A stretch of 64,000 bases of DNA from Phoronis australis (lineage: Eukaryota > Phoronida > Phoronidae). Of this stretch, positions 42,001-51,600 are shown one piece after another. Both the position numbers and the translations under genes were made by a program. The notes beneath the pieces were generated by a model that saw only the letters and a list, made by a program, of their open reading frames with translations, did not search any database and was not told the origin of the DNA. Location: the NCBI GenBank assembly GCA_002633005.1, contig NMRA01000218.1, positions 533,909 to 597,908 of the forward strand, written 5' to 3'. Position 1 is the first letter of the stretch, and every line of letters begins with the position of its first letter.

Positions 42001-45000
42001 GACTAACAAATACGCCTCACTGCCCAACTTGACAACGGCACCGAGGGTACATAGTGATGTCATAGGTAAATTAATGTAGTGTTGTCTGTGTGTGTGTCTG
42101 TGTTCTGTGTGTTGTGCATTCTTTGAGTTGTCACGGTAACACTGCCTTGTGTCACATTTCATGTGCAACTAAGCGCTCTCGATATTCTGGTAAAAATTCT
42201 CCTGTTTCGGACAATCTCTATAATTTGAGACATAGAAAAGCAAGCCAAATTTTCTTGAGTCTGAAAATTGTGACGTGTGATTTTGGCGCTCATTGTGTCA
42301 AATATCAGACACTGCGTTTTGTATCAACAGAGTCTGACTTATATTAGCAATTATAAAGTCGTCGAAATGACTTGTTCAGGCAACAAGTTCACGCGTCCAC
42401 ATAGTGCGTAACATCGAGGTGAATGATTGTTTGTTGTTAATTGCAGTTTTTGAGCTTGGGAAGGCTATTGTCCACTTCTAAAATTTGATACAAGCTCCGA
42501 CCTTAACCAGATTATTTTTCCGTTTCTGAAACTAGAGGATTTTTACTGTGTTTTCTTTATATGTGAATCTTGAACCGTCGTGTAAACATAAATCATTTGC
42601 ATTTTAAGTCGGTCTGCACGCCACCTGTTGGCCACATCGCGTGACCTAATGAACATAATTCCAAAAAGATTTCTGCCCCCGACCGGGACTCGAACCCAGG
42701 ACCTTTGGCTAATCGGGCAGATACTGTGTGGCCAACAGGTGGCGTGTGGACCAGATTTAAAATGTTTGTAGAATAATTTCTTCCCATTTCGCTTTTCCTT
42801 GTCATTTTTGTGATTCATGCTTGATGCGAAAGCTGGGCAAATAGTAATCACATGTGATTTTATCCGTCGTTATTAGTCTAGCATTCCTCCAGGCTATCAG
42901 CATTGTGTAACAATTGCGATGTAACAGACTGTTGTCCAACTTTTAATTTGTTCGTATGTCAACGAATGTTGTGCTTTCATCAGACATTTTATAAATTCAA
43001 TGTTATTTTCATCACTGCTGCCATTTTTAATTTTTTAATCTGAGGCATTTCCAAATGCCCGTCTCTGATCACGATTTTTTTTTCAACAATTTTGAAGTCA
43101 CAAATACGCCTTTGCAAGGTGACATTTTTGTGAAAATTATGATTTTTTAGTCACTTGCACCTTATATTGCCCATGTTTGAGAACAACATTTTCAAAAAAT
43201 GATCGTTTGTTTTATGATATGAAACAGTCTCGAGTTTGTAATGGATTTGCTCTACAAGACATTTATCTTTGTCATTTTATCCAGTGATTTCTTGTTACGT
43301 GCTAGCAACAGCAGGATTTCAGCAGAAAACTTCTCAAGTGGCTTCATTGCTTTGTAAAATCTGCTTAATCTTTAAACGCATGCATAACACATTCAGTACA
43401 TGCTACAATCTAAGTCTCATGAAGTACGCAGTAATTTTTCTGTTCTGGTGTCTACTTTGTACCATCTCTTTGACGTTAGTCACTCAAGGGGTCCAGGATT
43501 TTGAGAACAAGTTTGATGCCCATTCTTCAGTGGAGGGAACTGGTTCTCAGAATGCGGCGACCCCTGTAAGTGAGCACTGCATTCTCTCTGTATGTGTACT
43601 GTTTACCGCGTCATTTTGGATTTATTTTTTGTCAGCACCTTGTTTCTGAGCTTAGGTATCAAACCTGTGACATTTCCCATTTTCATTAAATGATTTTCAA
43701 ATCGGCATTCCTACTCTAGTTGCATGTACTGTAGGTCTTCACTTATTTTGCACAAACTAATTTCCAAATTTGTCATTTTCCATGTTTCAAAGGCCAATTA
43801 CAAATAGTCGAAAATTTACCAAATGTTTTATGACATCCACACAATATAAACTATGCTAGTTATAGGCTAAACTTTTTTCTTAATCTTTTTTTTTGACAAA
43901 ATACAAGTTTTCAGTCATACTGTGTACAAAATAAGTGAAGGATTTACCATACCTTGTAGTTTTCCAAAAGTTGTTAAATTTTGTCAAACTTTGCCTTTTG
44001 CCAAAGTCATGCCAAATTCCAGTCCAGACGATAAACTCTGGGTCATTTGAATTTTAGCTAAGTATTTTTTACTTCGAATTTTGTCCATATCTGATGAGAA
44101 GAGATTTCATCAGTTTCATTTTTGAAAACTACTATAACTGCATTCTCCTGGTGTGGGTTATTTCCTAAAATGCTAACCGTTCATTTCAGCCTCACTAACC
44201 GACCCGACTAATACGGATATAGCCACCAGTCTCAAGTACTATGACCCGACATTTCCTGCTGCTATTAGCGAGTCTAGTTCTGTCTCCTCATTGGCTGATA
44301 ACTACGATGATCTCACTCTGATTGGAGATGAGCAAAATGGTGAGCTTGTTGTCATCGGTGGTCACTACAACCGGTAGAAATATTGCTAGGCTTAGCAAGG
44401 AATGTGAATATGTCAGGGCTTGGAATATTCCTCTTTTCAGGAGTTTTCGTCTTTTTTGGTTTTGATTTCCTCTTATTTGATTTCCAGTTTCCTCGTTTTT
44501 CTTCTCTTTTTTATCGTCATTTTTACTTTATTTATGCAAAAACGTTTGTTTCATTTAAATTTACACAAAAATTAATTCTATCACGCAAGCCTATTTATTT
44601 GTGGAGCAATACATCACCTGGGAAATATTCCTCTTTTTGTCATTGGTTATTGTAAGCCCTGATACTCGAGATCAAGTCTGTGTTTCACTGTTTGCTAGTG
44701 TCGTAGGAGTCCTGCTTTCAGCTCATTTTGAAACTATAGTGCAAGCAGGAGAGCTGTGTTAGTATTCATTTGTATGTCCAGCAGGTAGCTGTGTGTCTCA
44801 TAGTGAGGTATTGCATGTATTTATGACATGTCAATACTACTTGATGCCATGACACTCTGGCAAGGACTTACCACGTAATAATTAGTAGAACAAGTGTAAA
44901 TTTATGAGTCATTATTCGCTTTCACTTGATTTAATTGATATTTATGATATACATTTTTGCCGGTAATCATGAGTCGAGCAAATTTGTTTGCATCACTTCT

Positions 45001-47379
45001 GGGTTTATGCCATGTGAACGCACCTTTTGTCCCTGGAGCAACTTAGCGTCTGGCAGGGGTTTTTGCCCTGCAAATAGTCTCACGTCCATCAGTCATGTGC
45101 TCTCCATTACCAGGCACTGCTCGATCTCACCACACTGGTTCACCACGATCACCCAGGGCTGGGACTGGATTCAGGAGTGTCAGTCCACCAGTAACTGTCA
45201 CACAGCATAACAAGGGAGAGATGGGTTCTGGGTAAGTCTGCTTTCCACACGCGGTTAGGCCTGCCGCACACTAGTAAATGTCACGCAGCATATCTAGGGA
45301 GAGATGGGTTCTGGGTAAGTCTGCTTTCCATATCCGGTTAGGCCTGCCGCACACTAGAGTTACGTGTGCTTATTGAACCACCCCGTACCAAACAATGGTG
45401 CTGGATACTGGAGCGTCAGTCCGTCGATAATTGTAACACAGCATAACGGAATTTATGGGTTCTGGGCAACCTTAGAAAATGCCTGTGAATTTCATAGTTG
45501 GATGCACTTGGTCATGCCTTGTAATCTTGTCCTTGCTCTTGCCTGTATGGTTTATAGAACGTTATCTATGTATCCTAGGCGTGAAATGCTGTCGACAGCA
45601 GGCAAGCGCCCATTTGCTCCACGCTCGCCAGCTGACGTGAACCTTGGTGACGTCGTCAAGTTCACAAACAAAAATGGAAAAATAAGCCGAGGCACCGTGA
45701 AATATGTGGGTCACCTACCGAACAGGAACGAGTGCTACCTAGGAGTGGAACTGGAATATTCAGGTGAGCATTTCATATTTTTTATTTTTTATACATTACG
45801 TTTCATATTAGTTTTCTGATTAACTGTAACACTTGAATAACTTAGTGATTGCTAAAAATTTCCAACTTCAAAGTAAAATATAGTTAGATTGAAGTGTTTT
45901 ATTGCCGTGCATTCAAGCCCCATTTGGACTATAACTGTTACAAGAGGTTTTTATCTTGTCTTTTTAATGGCTCGATTTTTTGTTAAGGATGACAACATCA
46001 AATCGAGACATTTGACACTGTCTCGCTAATGTGTGAAACAGGATGGATGTCCCAAGGTGTAGTAGTGGTATTACATTTACAGGGATCAATATAACTTTAG
46101 TATTAAGCAGCCTGTTCAGTTCTTTATTCAAATGTAATGTCCCTAAGGAGTAGAACATTGAACAAAATGTTGCAAGATTTTCCAAACGTTGACAAGATTG
46201 AGGAGATAACTCCACTCCCTACTGTCAACAATAATAACACAAGGACAGCTTGTCATTTATGATGTAAAGACAATGTAAGGTGATACTCTGAAATGTCAGT
46301 GTTGAAAAATCTTGTGATTTTTTGTTCAACTCTCATACTACTGCGGATATCCAAGAGACTGGAATGTTGGTTTTGATTTTTCATAATTATTAATTGCAGA
46401 CGGAAAACATGACGGTGTGTACATGGGGCAAAGGTATTTCAAGTGGTGAGTTAAATGACGTATTCTCGTAGATAAGTTTTTTTGATTTAGTCCACTTAAT
46501 ATTATGAAAGTGGTCTCAAAATGTTTTTATTCAAATAAGAAGCCTTCTGTTGCCGTGGGCCCAGGCTATACAAGTTAGATTGCCCGAACATGGTTTCAAG
46601 CAAACTGTCAATATTTCCAAGTCCAGTAACCACCTCTCATATCATTTAAGAACACTAGGCAAGACCAGTGGTAAGTGGTCTAAACTGAAAGTTAGTTTTT
46701 TTGACGGAACGCTGTTTTACATCCTTGTTAAGTGTTATGGTAAGGCACAAGACTCAAGAACTTCGCGTTGACGTGTAGAAATTGTTTTTATCCTCAACAG
46801 ATTTTTGGAGCCCTGATATTGGTGAAATTTCGAGCAAAGTCCCAATGAGAGCATTGATTTCTAAAATACAATCTTCAACATTGTGGGTGCACAAAATGAC
46901 CTAAATTCTAATTCTTTTGAGCAAGTCGGGGCAATTTCGTTCTTGAACAAACACTTTGAGACATTAGATGTTTATGTGCGAATCATTAAAAAATCCCACG
47001 ACACAGCAGTGGCAATTTGACAGCATGATGGTCACAATAAATTTATGAAAAATGCTGGGAAATACACCACTGAATTACAACCATACACCTCTGTCCACCG
47101 AGTAACGCATCGCCATCTTGTGGCAGGGAACATTTCATCATGTTGCCTCTAAATCGAAAAATGGTTATCGAATTTGTGAAGTGAAGCAAGAGCCGTGAGC
47201 TCTTCACTCGCACATTTCTCAGACTTAAACGTTAAATCCAAGCTGGACGATTAACATGACTTTGTATATCTGGACAGCAAATGTTGTTGGTAAATGCATT
47301 TCAATTGTTCTTTTACAGTAAACCCAACAAAGGCGTGTTTGTAGCGTTCAACAAAATCGTCATGGTTTGGGGTCGATGA
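11962..47379 (+). CDS. large repeat-containing coiled-coil protein with C-terminal CAP-Gly domain (16 coding exons, 1399 aa)
   Basis: Coding exons: 11962-12051, 13523-13727, 32547-34537, 36369-36515, 38262-38436, 38781-38956, 39621-39852, 40326-40559, 40865-41035, 41428-41508, 41928-42065, 44190-44339, 45114-45231, 45579-45763, 46400-46445 and 47319-47379. Each junction is AG/GT, every phase matches its neighbour, and the sum is 4200 nt including the stop. The ATG is directly preceded by an in-frame TAG, which fixes the start. Domains: residues 1-98 form a possibly beta-rich region I do not recognise; 99-762 are disordered and S/R-rich, with fourteen 15-residue repeats at about 323-532 and SNIP at 632-635; about 763-1040 are heptad-like coiled coils; the rest is a disordered linker and then a CAP-Gly domain at about 1322-1399 with GKHDG in place of the classical GKNDG. 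CAP-Gly domains bind C-terminal EEY/F tails of tubulin, EB1 and CLIPs, so a microtubule plus-end or linker role is inferred. The family name is unknown to me. The join across the 18.8-kb second intron is the least certain part. Confidence 0.85.
12242..12759 (-). repeat. DNA transposon-like repeat with GATAAGCCCA ends, copy 2 (inverted)
   Basis: Read on the minus strand, this segment matches the copy at 9547-9989 through its middle, including the segment with GACGCTGAGTGG and the terminal inverted repeats. An internal stretch containing TTGGCGAACT is duplicated near 12480 and 12555, making this copy longer. The element sits in intron 1 of the CAP-Gly gene. Confidence 0.8.
13447..13467. repeat. 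poly-G tract
   Basis: A G-rich run interrupted by single T bases lies about 55 bases upstream of the acceptor of the second coding exon. It could slow sequencing or form a G-quadruplex. Confidence 0.7.
13523..13727 (+). CDS. second coding exon of the CAP-Gly gene
   Basis: A TTTTTCAG acceptor ends at 13522, and a GTAAGA donor follows 13727. The open frame encodes 68 residues with alternating hydrophobic and polar residues, for example LAELDIDGCVYQLDAFEVH, suggestive of beta strands. It ends in phase 1, the phase needed by the big exon at 32547. I do not recognise the domain. Confidence 0.75.
15230..15280 (-). repeat. Penelope-like or hammerhead-type motif
   Basis: On the minus strand the order CTGATGA, a short spacer, then GACGAAACGTC is seen. 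This resembles the conserved core (CUGAUGA...GAAA...UC) of minimal hammerhead ribozymes known from Penelope-like retroelements. Stem II pairs poorly as read, so it may be a decayed copy. An adjacent hairpin pairs CACAAAT with ATTTGTG. No reverse transcriptase remains nearby. Confidence 0.4.
15397..15945. mobile_element. hAT-like non-autonomous element, copy 1 (549 bp)
   Basis: The termini read CAAGGGTTGGAAT on the left and ATTCCAAGCCCTG on the right, matching the CAGGGCTTGGAAT inverted ends of the copies near 25.4 and 44.4 kb. TCTTTA lies next to both ends and may be the remnant of an 8-bp duplication. The right end is tandemly duplicated, with ATTCCAAGCCCTG also at about 15885-15897. The interior is more CG-rich than the other copies and contains a 146-codon open frame starting near 15529. 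I do not take that frame as a gene. Confidence 0.75.
18232..18317. repeat. 43-bp tandem duplication
   Basis: Two adjacent copies share CCCTCTATTCTCATAAAAT and AGTCTTG, with a period of 43 bases. Confidence 0.85.
22600..23044. repeat. inverted-repeat (MITE-like) element containing a GT tract
   Basis: The left arm contains CACACAGCCTTACACTAGAA and the right arm is its near-perfect inverse, TTCTAGAGGGTAAGTCTGTG. About 30-40 bases pair overall. Internal sequence repeats variants of CAAGTTG and GGGGTAAG and carries a (GT)n stretch. There is no coding capacity. Confidence 0.7.
22919..22966. repeat. (GT)n microsatellite
   Basis: GT dinucleotide repeats pass into GCGTGCGAGCGTGCGTG variants. Confidence 0.95.
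23376..23461. repeat. 43-bp tandem duplication
   Basis: Two adjacent copies start TGAGTTAC and end GACTCAGAAGTG, with a period of exactly 43 bases and few differences. Confidence 0.9.
25386..25619. mobile_element. hAT-like MITE, copy 2 (234 bp)
   Basis: The ends are CAGAGCTTTGAAT and ATTCCAAGCCTCT, inverse to each other and matching the family ends. The interior is similar to copy 3 at 44414-44661, for example ACTTTATTTATGCAAAAA. It is T-rich and non-coding. Confidence 0.75.
26815..26965. repeat. diverged dispersed repeat (partner near 43805-43935)
   Basis: AATTTACCAAATGTT, CTAGT, TAAACTT and TTTTCTTATTCTTT occur in the same order as near 43805-43935. The family is unnamed and the ends are not defined. 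Confidence 0.45.
31269..31400. repeat. degenerate 52-54 bp tandem repeat
   Basis: Units such as GGGTGGTCGGTAAAC and GGGTGGGCGGTTAACC recur at 31269, 31323 and, partially, 31371. The words resemble those inside the 9547/12242 repeat family. Confidence 0.6.
32547..34537 (+). CDS. large disordered exon (1991 nt) of the CAP-Gly gene
   Basis: The exon starts in phase 1 after TATTTCAG and ends in phase 0 at GTAAAT. Serine, arginine, glycine and glutamine dominate. It can be divided into a leading Ser/Arg-rich part, the 15-residue repeat array, and a tail rich in SRP/GSRPPS-type motifs, with SNIP encoded at 34145-34156 and basic residues around it. SxIP motifs recruit EB proteins to growing microtubule ends in known proteins; here this is inference. 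The many Ser-Arg pairs offer phosphorylation sites. Confidence 0.9.
33218..33847 (+). repeat. coding minisatellite: fourteen 45-bp units (NQGSRAPS repeat)
   Basis: The unit SNQGSRAPSV/I-x-D-D/E-x-V/I recurs every 45 bases from AGT at 33218, confirmed at 33758 and 33803. Units 1 to 13 strictly alternate between a valine form (SVHDERI) and an isoleucine form (SIRDDRV), so the true period is 90 bases (30 residues). The last unit is degenerate (SQQGSRAPSVHES). The unit length is a multiple of three, which keeps other frames open too and creates spurious long ORFs on both strands. Confidence 0.95.
34538..36368 (+). other. intron of the CAP-Gly gene
   Basis: AT-rich intron between the repeat exon and the first coiled-coil exon. 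Nothing further was recognised in it. Confidence 0.6.
36369..41035 (+). CDS. coiled-coil exon group of the CAP-Gly gene
   Basis: Six exons follow: 36369-36515, 38262-38436, 38781-38956, 39621-39852, 40326-40559 and 40865-41035. They encode long heptad-like stretches such as LHQEIDILKQQLRTL, LRALREKNHHLKEENIRL and LDEVRTLRDQLYELKKEK, rich in L, E, K and Q as in parallel coiled coils. The last of them turns into a proline- and acid-rich linker (DLPDVIEEEPSPRG). They probably dimerise the protein so that the two CAP-Gly domains act together, which is inference from other CAP-Gly linkers. Confidence 0.85.
36583..36659. repeat. short hairpin repeat, copy 2
   Basis: GAGAACCAGTTTGATGC on the left pairs with AACTGGTTCT on the right, and the outer parts pair weakly. 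It lies just after an exon of the CAP-Gly gene. Confidence 0.8.
37579..37662. repeat. short hairpin repeat, copy 3
   Basis: TTTGAGAACCAGTTTTG pairs with CAAACTGGTTCTCAAA almost perfectly. The loop contains CCACTGAATAACAGGCAT, which is shared with copy 5 near 63.3 kb. Confidence 0.85.
40093..40135. repeat. dispersed repeat, partner of 18494-18545
   Basis: The 20-mer CAAGAACATGGAAACCATCA occurs at 40109-40128 and at 18511-18530, with weaker matching on both sides. Both copies are intronic. Confidence 0.6.
41428..41508 (+). CDS. 27-codon phase 1-1 exon of the CAP-Gly gene (probable cassette)
   Basis: The exon lies between GTCACAG and GTAATA, is 81 bases long and open in the required phase. It encodes a more hydrophobic piece (VAILIAIIEKCLPHEDTITF) unlike the surrounding disordered linker. 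It could be skipped without shifting the frame. It is the least certain exon in the model. Confidence 0.55.
42600..42764 (-). repeat. palindromic element carrying a tRNA-like hairpin and B box
   Basis: Arms of about 37 bases (42600-42636 and 42727-42764) are near-perfect inverse copies containing GCCACCTGTTGGCCACA. Between them, on the minus strand, is GGTTCGAGTCC (42686-42696), an exact RNA polymerase III B box. It lies within a T-arm-like stem, CTGGG/CCCGG, after a variable-loop-like AAAGGTC. The upstream half of a tRNA is missing. It may be a SINE head inside a MITE, or a fold-back pair of SINEs. Confidence 0.65.
43488..43564. repeat. short hairpin repeat, copy 4
   Basis: GGGGTCCAGGATTTTGAGAA on the left pairs with GTTCTCAGAATGCGGCGACCCC-like sequence on the right, so the stem runs about 30 bases. 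This copy best defines the outer end of the family. Confidence 0.85.
43805..43935. repeat. diverged dispersed repeat (partner near 26815-26965)
   Basis: AATTTACCAAATGTT and TAAACTTTTTTCTTAATCTTT occur in the same order as in the other copy. The ends are undefined. Confidence 0.45.
44414..44661. mobile_element. hAT-like MITE, copy 3 (248 bp)
   Basis: The element begins CAGGGCTTGGAAT, ends ATTGTAAGCCCTG, and matches copy 2 internally. It lies in an intron of the CAP-Gly gene just after the exon at 44190-44339. A CAGGG start is typical of hAT ends. The 8-bp duplication is not clear. Confidence 0.8.
45171..45475 (+). repeat. triplicated exon end and splice donor in the CAP-Gly gene
   Basis: The 3' part of the exon 45114-45231, with its donor and the following intron bases, is repeated 83 bases downstream, including the identical string GATGGGTTCTGGGTAAGTCT. 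A third, older copy near 45405-45475 shares GTCAGTCC, ACACAGCATAAC and ATGGGTTCTGGG but has lost the donor (GGGCAAC). Copy 2 keeps a usable donor, but reading into it meets an in-frame TAG. Confidence 0.85.
45579..47379 (+). CDS. CAP-Gly domain exons (three) and stop codon
   Basis: Exons 45579-45763, 46400-46445 (46 nt) and 47319-47379 encode the domain in order: VNLGDVVKF, GTVKYVGHLP, YLGVELEYSG, then GKHDGVYMGQRYF, CKPNKGVFVAF and NKIVMVWGR before TGA at 47377-47379. The GKNDG signature, which contacts EEY/F tails, appears as GKHDG. The glycines, the RYF and the KGVFV core are kept, so the fold is very likely intact. The domain ends only a few residues before the stop, so it is strictly C-terminal. 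Confidence 0.92.
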
Positions 47380-48299
47380 GGCACAATCTGGTAACCATTC
47401 AGGATGTCATCGTTTGCCGTCTCGGTTCACTGAGATCAACTCTCAACCAGCCACAGCATCCGCGTGGCTGTCCCGATTTAGAATAGGCTCAGATTATCAT
47501 GACCACTATCTTGACTTCCGCAGTGGGAAGTGAAAGTACAGTGTATAAAACCACGTGTGAACATATCATGAAAGGTTATGCTTGTAGAGGTCACTTAACT
47601 ACTGAAACCACAGTTGGCTTCTACAGTCGCTTACGCTATTTTAATTTTACTTGCGAGAAACAGCACTCTTTAAAATGTTATTTTGTAAATGTACAGTGTT
47701 GCTAGCTGTAGTTGAATCAGTGCTTTTCTAAGAAAATCAAACACCAAATAGGTAACCTGGCCTTCACTTATCTGCAGTCTCACTTTTGCCGTAGATTCAA
47801 ATGATGCCTGTGAGAAAAATAATAGAACTGAGTTGATAACAGCCATTCCATGTATATATGCCACGGTTTGTGATTTGATCTCGATTTGTGTATTTTTATT
47901 TATTTGCGTGTCCATGTTTATTCCGTCGAACCACAATGCACCTTACTTTGACAGCGGCACAACATTCAATCTTCCAGTTTTTACATTTTTACGTGATATA
48001 CATAAGGCTACCATGGTTACAACCAATTATCAGTTTACATAGATTTCAAAGTTCCCTTGCTGTACGTTGTAAATAGGTTCCGCTGCATTTGTTTAGAATT
48101 GGGATAGTTGCTATGCCAGCAATTGTTAGACCTCATTTTTTGTAAGTTTTTGAACCTCAGTCCTCAAATAATGGCAGCTTGTAAAGTCATATAGAGTTCT
48201 GTTTAAGAAATATCACTGTTACCTTGGGACATTCTGTTTCCCAGTGGTGAAGGTCAAACGTTTTGGTGTAATTTTACGACTCACAAAAAATAGTTGTGA

Positions 48300-48305
48300 A
48301 ATAAA
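48300..48305 (+). promoter_or_regulatory. poly(A) signal candidate of the CAP-Gly gene
   Basis: AATAAA lies about 920 bases after the stop. A second AATAAA occurs at 48670-48675. Either could end the transcript. Confidence 0.5.
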
Positions 48306-48675
48306 GATAAATTGAAACCTAATTTTTCTGTGTCGATACTGTGGCCAGCATGGAGCTCACAGGTGTTATTTTTTGGCTTTATCAATTGGCCAATTTTATA
48401 CCCCCTAAAGTAGTGCTCTATATAACTTTAAGTGAAAAAGAAGTACATGTTTTTGTTGTTGTTTTTTGTTTTGATACGACTGAACGCATCATCAATATTC
48501 TGAATTCATTTTACAAAGAGCTCTGTCCAGTTAAAGTGTGCTTTTGTTGTCTCGTCGCTCTGTTCAGTGTAGACAAGTTATTGCATTTTATTTTGTGTGA
48601 AGCCTTAGCATCCAGACAATCGTGTTAACATTGTGTGAGTTAACAATTAAAACTGTCGAGTTGGTACGAAATAAA

Positions 48676-51600
48676 GCGTAATCTGAGAAGTGATCGTGTT
48701 TGCTATTACCGCTTCAAATATTACCACCCTCACTTGGACAGTCCATTAATATTACGGAGTTCTCTGAATACCCACATACCCACTTACAAGACCGGGTACA
48801 CAAAATTTCTCCCGTTAAAAACGACAGGATTCCATGTAAAATAGTGCATTTCATGACATAAATTGAAAATTTACACTCAGTCAAATGCTGAAACCTCACT
48901 ACATGATAAAATTTGCCTTAACATTAAATAATAGTAACAGGTGTGTCTGAAACTAGTAACAGTAAAACAGCGTGTCCATTTTATGCTGCGTTTAGTAAAA
49001 ACAGACATCCTGGTTATCCTAGAAATGCATTTTTCTAGGTACCCCTGGCAACTATTTTCTATCCACGGAAGAACAGTGACGTAAATCGGCCGACAGCAAG
49101 CATGCATCAAGGTTCTGCACAACTGGTTCCACCTCCCTTAAATTCAACCCTTAAACTGAGCAGATGACTGAAAAATAATTAAAACATTAAATCTCAATGA
49201 AATGTCGTCAATACACCTACTTAAAAAAACAGCAAGAAACGAAGCAATAACAGAAACCTTCCAATTCTAAACAACCAAAAAAAAACGAAATGCAAGTAAA
49301 AACTGGCCACGGGATCAATATGCAAATTTACATGAAGTAATTAATTTTAAAAATTAATCACAAATGAGAATGTTCTGTCTCTGATCAAATTGAATATACA
49401 TCATAAAACTATGGAAATGCTTTCAAAAAGCCAATGCCCTATCTCAAGTCACAAAATAATGAAAGTCTTGACAAGAGTCAATGTTCTATTGGAGATGATC
49501 CAGACAATATTTTGCTGAATTTAGTAAATATGCAAATTATACCACAGCCAAGCATAAATCTAATCAAAACATCACTATGTCTCTATAGCAACCAAAAGGA
49601 ATGGCAATGTGTTTTTTAATTTAGTTGTCAGTGATTAAAGTATGCACAGAACTGGAAGTAACGGATAATGACAGACCTATGTAGTCAAAACAACAACTTG
49701 AAGTCAAAACAACATCTTTCCAATCACACAATTTAATGACCAACCTTACCACCCGCACACAATAATGTAACTGATCGTAAGGGCAAAATGGCCAACTATC
49801 ATCACAGTTTTTCAACAATTCCACTCACGACCATCATCAGGAGCACGACAATTGTAACAGTTACGGTTCAATCTCTAGTGAGCATTGCTGTGGCGGGTTA
49901 CTGGCCAGCTTAACAAAGTTAGACAAAATATCAACAAAGTGTTTATGTATAATAGAATAACCATTGAAATCAATAAGTGTTTAACAAGTTAAACCTTGCT
50001 TAAATTAGGAATCTGCTTTTTTGTGACATATGTTGCCAAATCAAATCAAAACTTTCGACACTCATTACTGTGTGACACTGGATGTCCCCACGCCATAGTC
50101 CTATTTTGAAGTAAGCAGTGCTCAATACAGCATTAAAATGTAAAAAATCATCACTTTACACAATGCATATGCTTAACAGCATTTCATCACAATTTTCAAC
50201 AACAAACACTCGTCTAAAGGCCATGCCCCTCCGTCGCCATAGGTTGACATCACCACTAACTGTTCCCATCGCCACCATCACACCTCTGTGTCCTGACCCT
50301 CTTTCTTCAGACCCTGTCGGTGACTGCAAATACAACATAACATATTCAAGACTTACCACCACTTCAAAGTAAAACACCACAGTCGTGTTTTTTTGTTCAT
50401 AATTCCCACCGATGTTGCGTGTTTAATTATGGTAAAATCTCATCAATTTTAGACAAAAATAATTACAAAAATACCCTTTTTCAGTTTCAAAAGCTTCAAG
50501 CACTGCCATGAAAGCCCCCTGGCAATTTTTCAAAACTTTAATTCAATGCTTTTGCGGTACAAAACTTGAACATGGATAAGCATTTTAAATGGTTTTCTAT
50601 GTTCAGGTTTTGGTGGTATATATGTTGGACTAAAAATGAAATAAAGGTTCACTCGGCTATATTGTGACCAAAATTAGTGAGATTTTACCGTACCAGGATA
50701 TAATTTTCAAACTTGTTGCTAACAGCAACTCGTGGCAATACGACTTGCAAAAGTAGGGCATTTATTCTGCCGTGAACCAAGCTTGCTTAGTCCACATAGC
50801 TGGCCTTATTGCACTGATCACGTATTTATCCAAATATCTACAAAACCATAGATTTTACCCGAGTAAAAGTAAATATTTTGTGAATTTAAACAGCCTGTAG
50901 CACGTGATTTTTTTACCTTTTCCAACTTGCCATTACGTGGGTCGTGTGATCATGGTTTTTAGTAAACTTCAATAAAAAGGAAAGGCATCTTTACTCCAAA
51001 ATAACCAACTTTTGTTTACATAATGTTCAAAACGAAATCTCGTAAACTCTGTTACAGCTGTCTAAAGAGTGTTTTTTGTTTTCTACAGTTTTTGAGTTTC
51101 ACCATGAAAACCATAAAAATCCCTTTTGACAGCCCCTCATGCAAAGTGGAAATTTTTAAAACAATTCCTAACACTGTGTTGAAAAACAACTGAATGTATG
51201 AAGCATGATGTCTGAAAGTGTCATAAGAATCCGGCCACACCCCTGTTCCGACTTTAGTCAAACTTGTGCATTTTTCTTGGGTCCTAAACCTTAAATTCTT
51301 AAAAATGTCCACACTGAACAATAATAGGAAATGGCAAACTGAACTATTATGTGTCCCATAAAACCATACTGTGAATGAAATACTGAAAGCTCAACAAGAC
51401 CTGTGAAGGGGTTAACACTGAACCTTTGTTGACAGGGATCAATGCTCCACCAGTCTCAATCAATAGCAACTGAGGTCAAACCATAGAGCTGGCCAATCCC
51501 CAGTAAACATAGACACAACACATGGCCCAGCTTGGCAGAGCTGGGAGTGCAGCTGAACAAAAAGTAGTGTCATTACTAAGGCAGAGCGAAGCATTGGATT

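Noticed and set aside
42180-42240. Possible extra exon between 42065 and 44190
   Set aside because: Only weak acceptor and donor, and the exons on either side already agree in phase 1.
42660-42720. Functional tRNA gene
   Set aside because: Only the 3' half looks like a tRNA (B box and T arm). No A box, D arm or complete acceptor stem.
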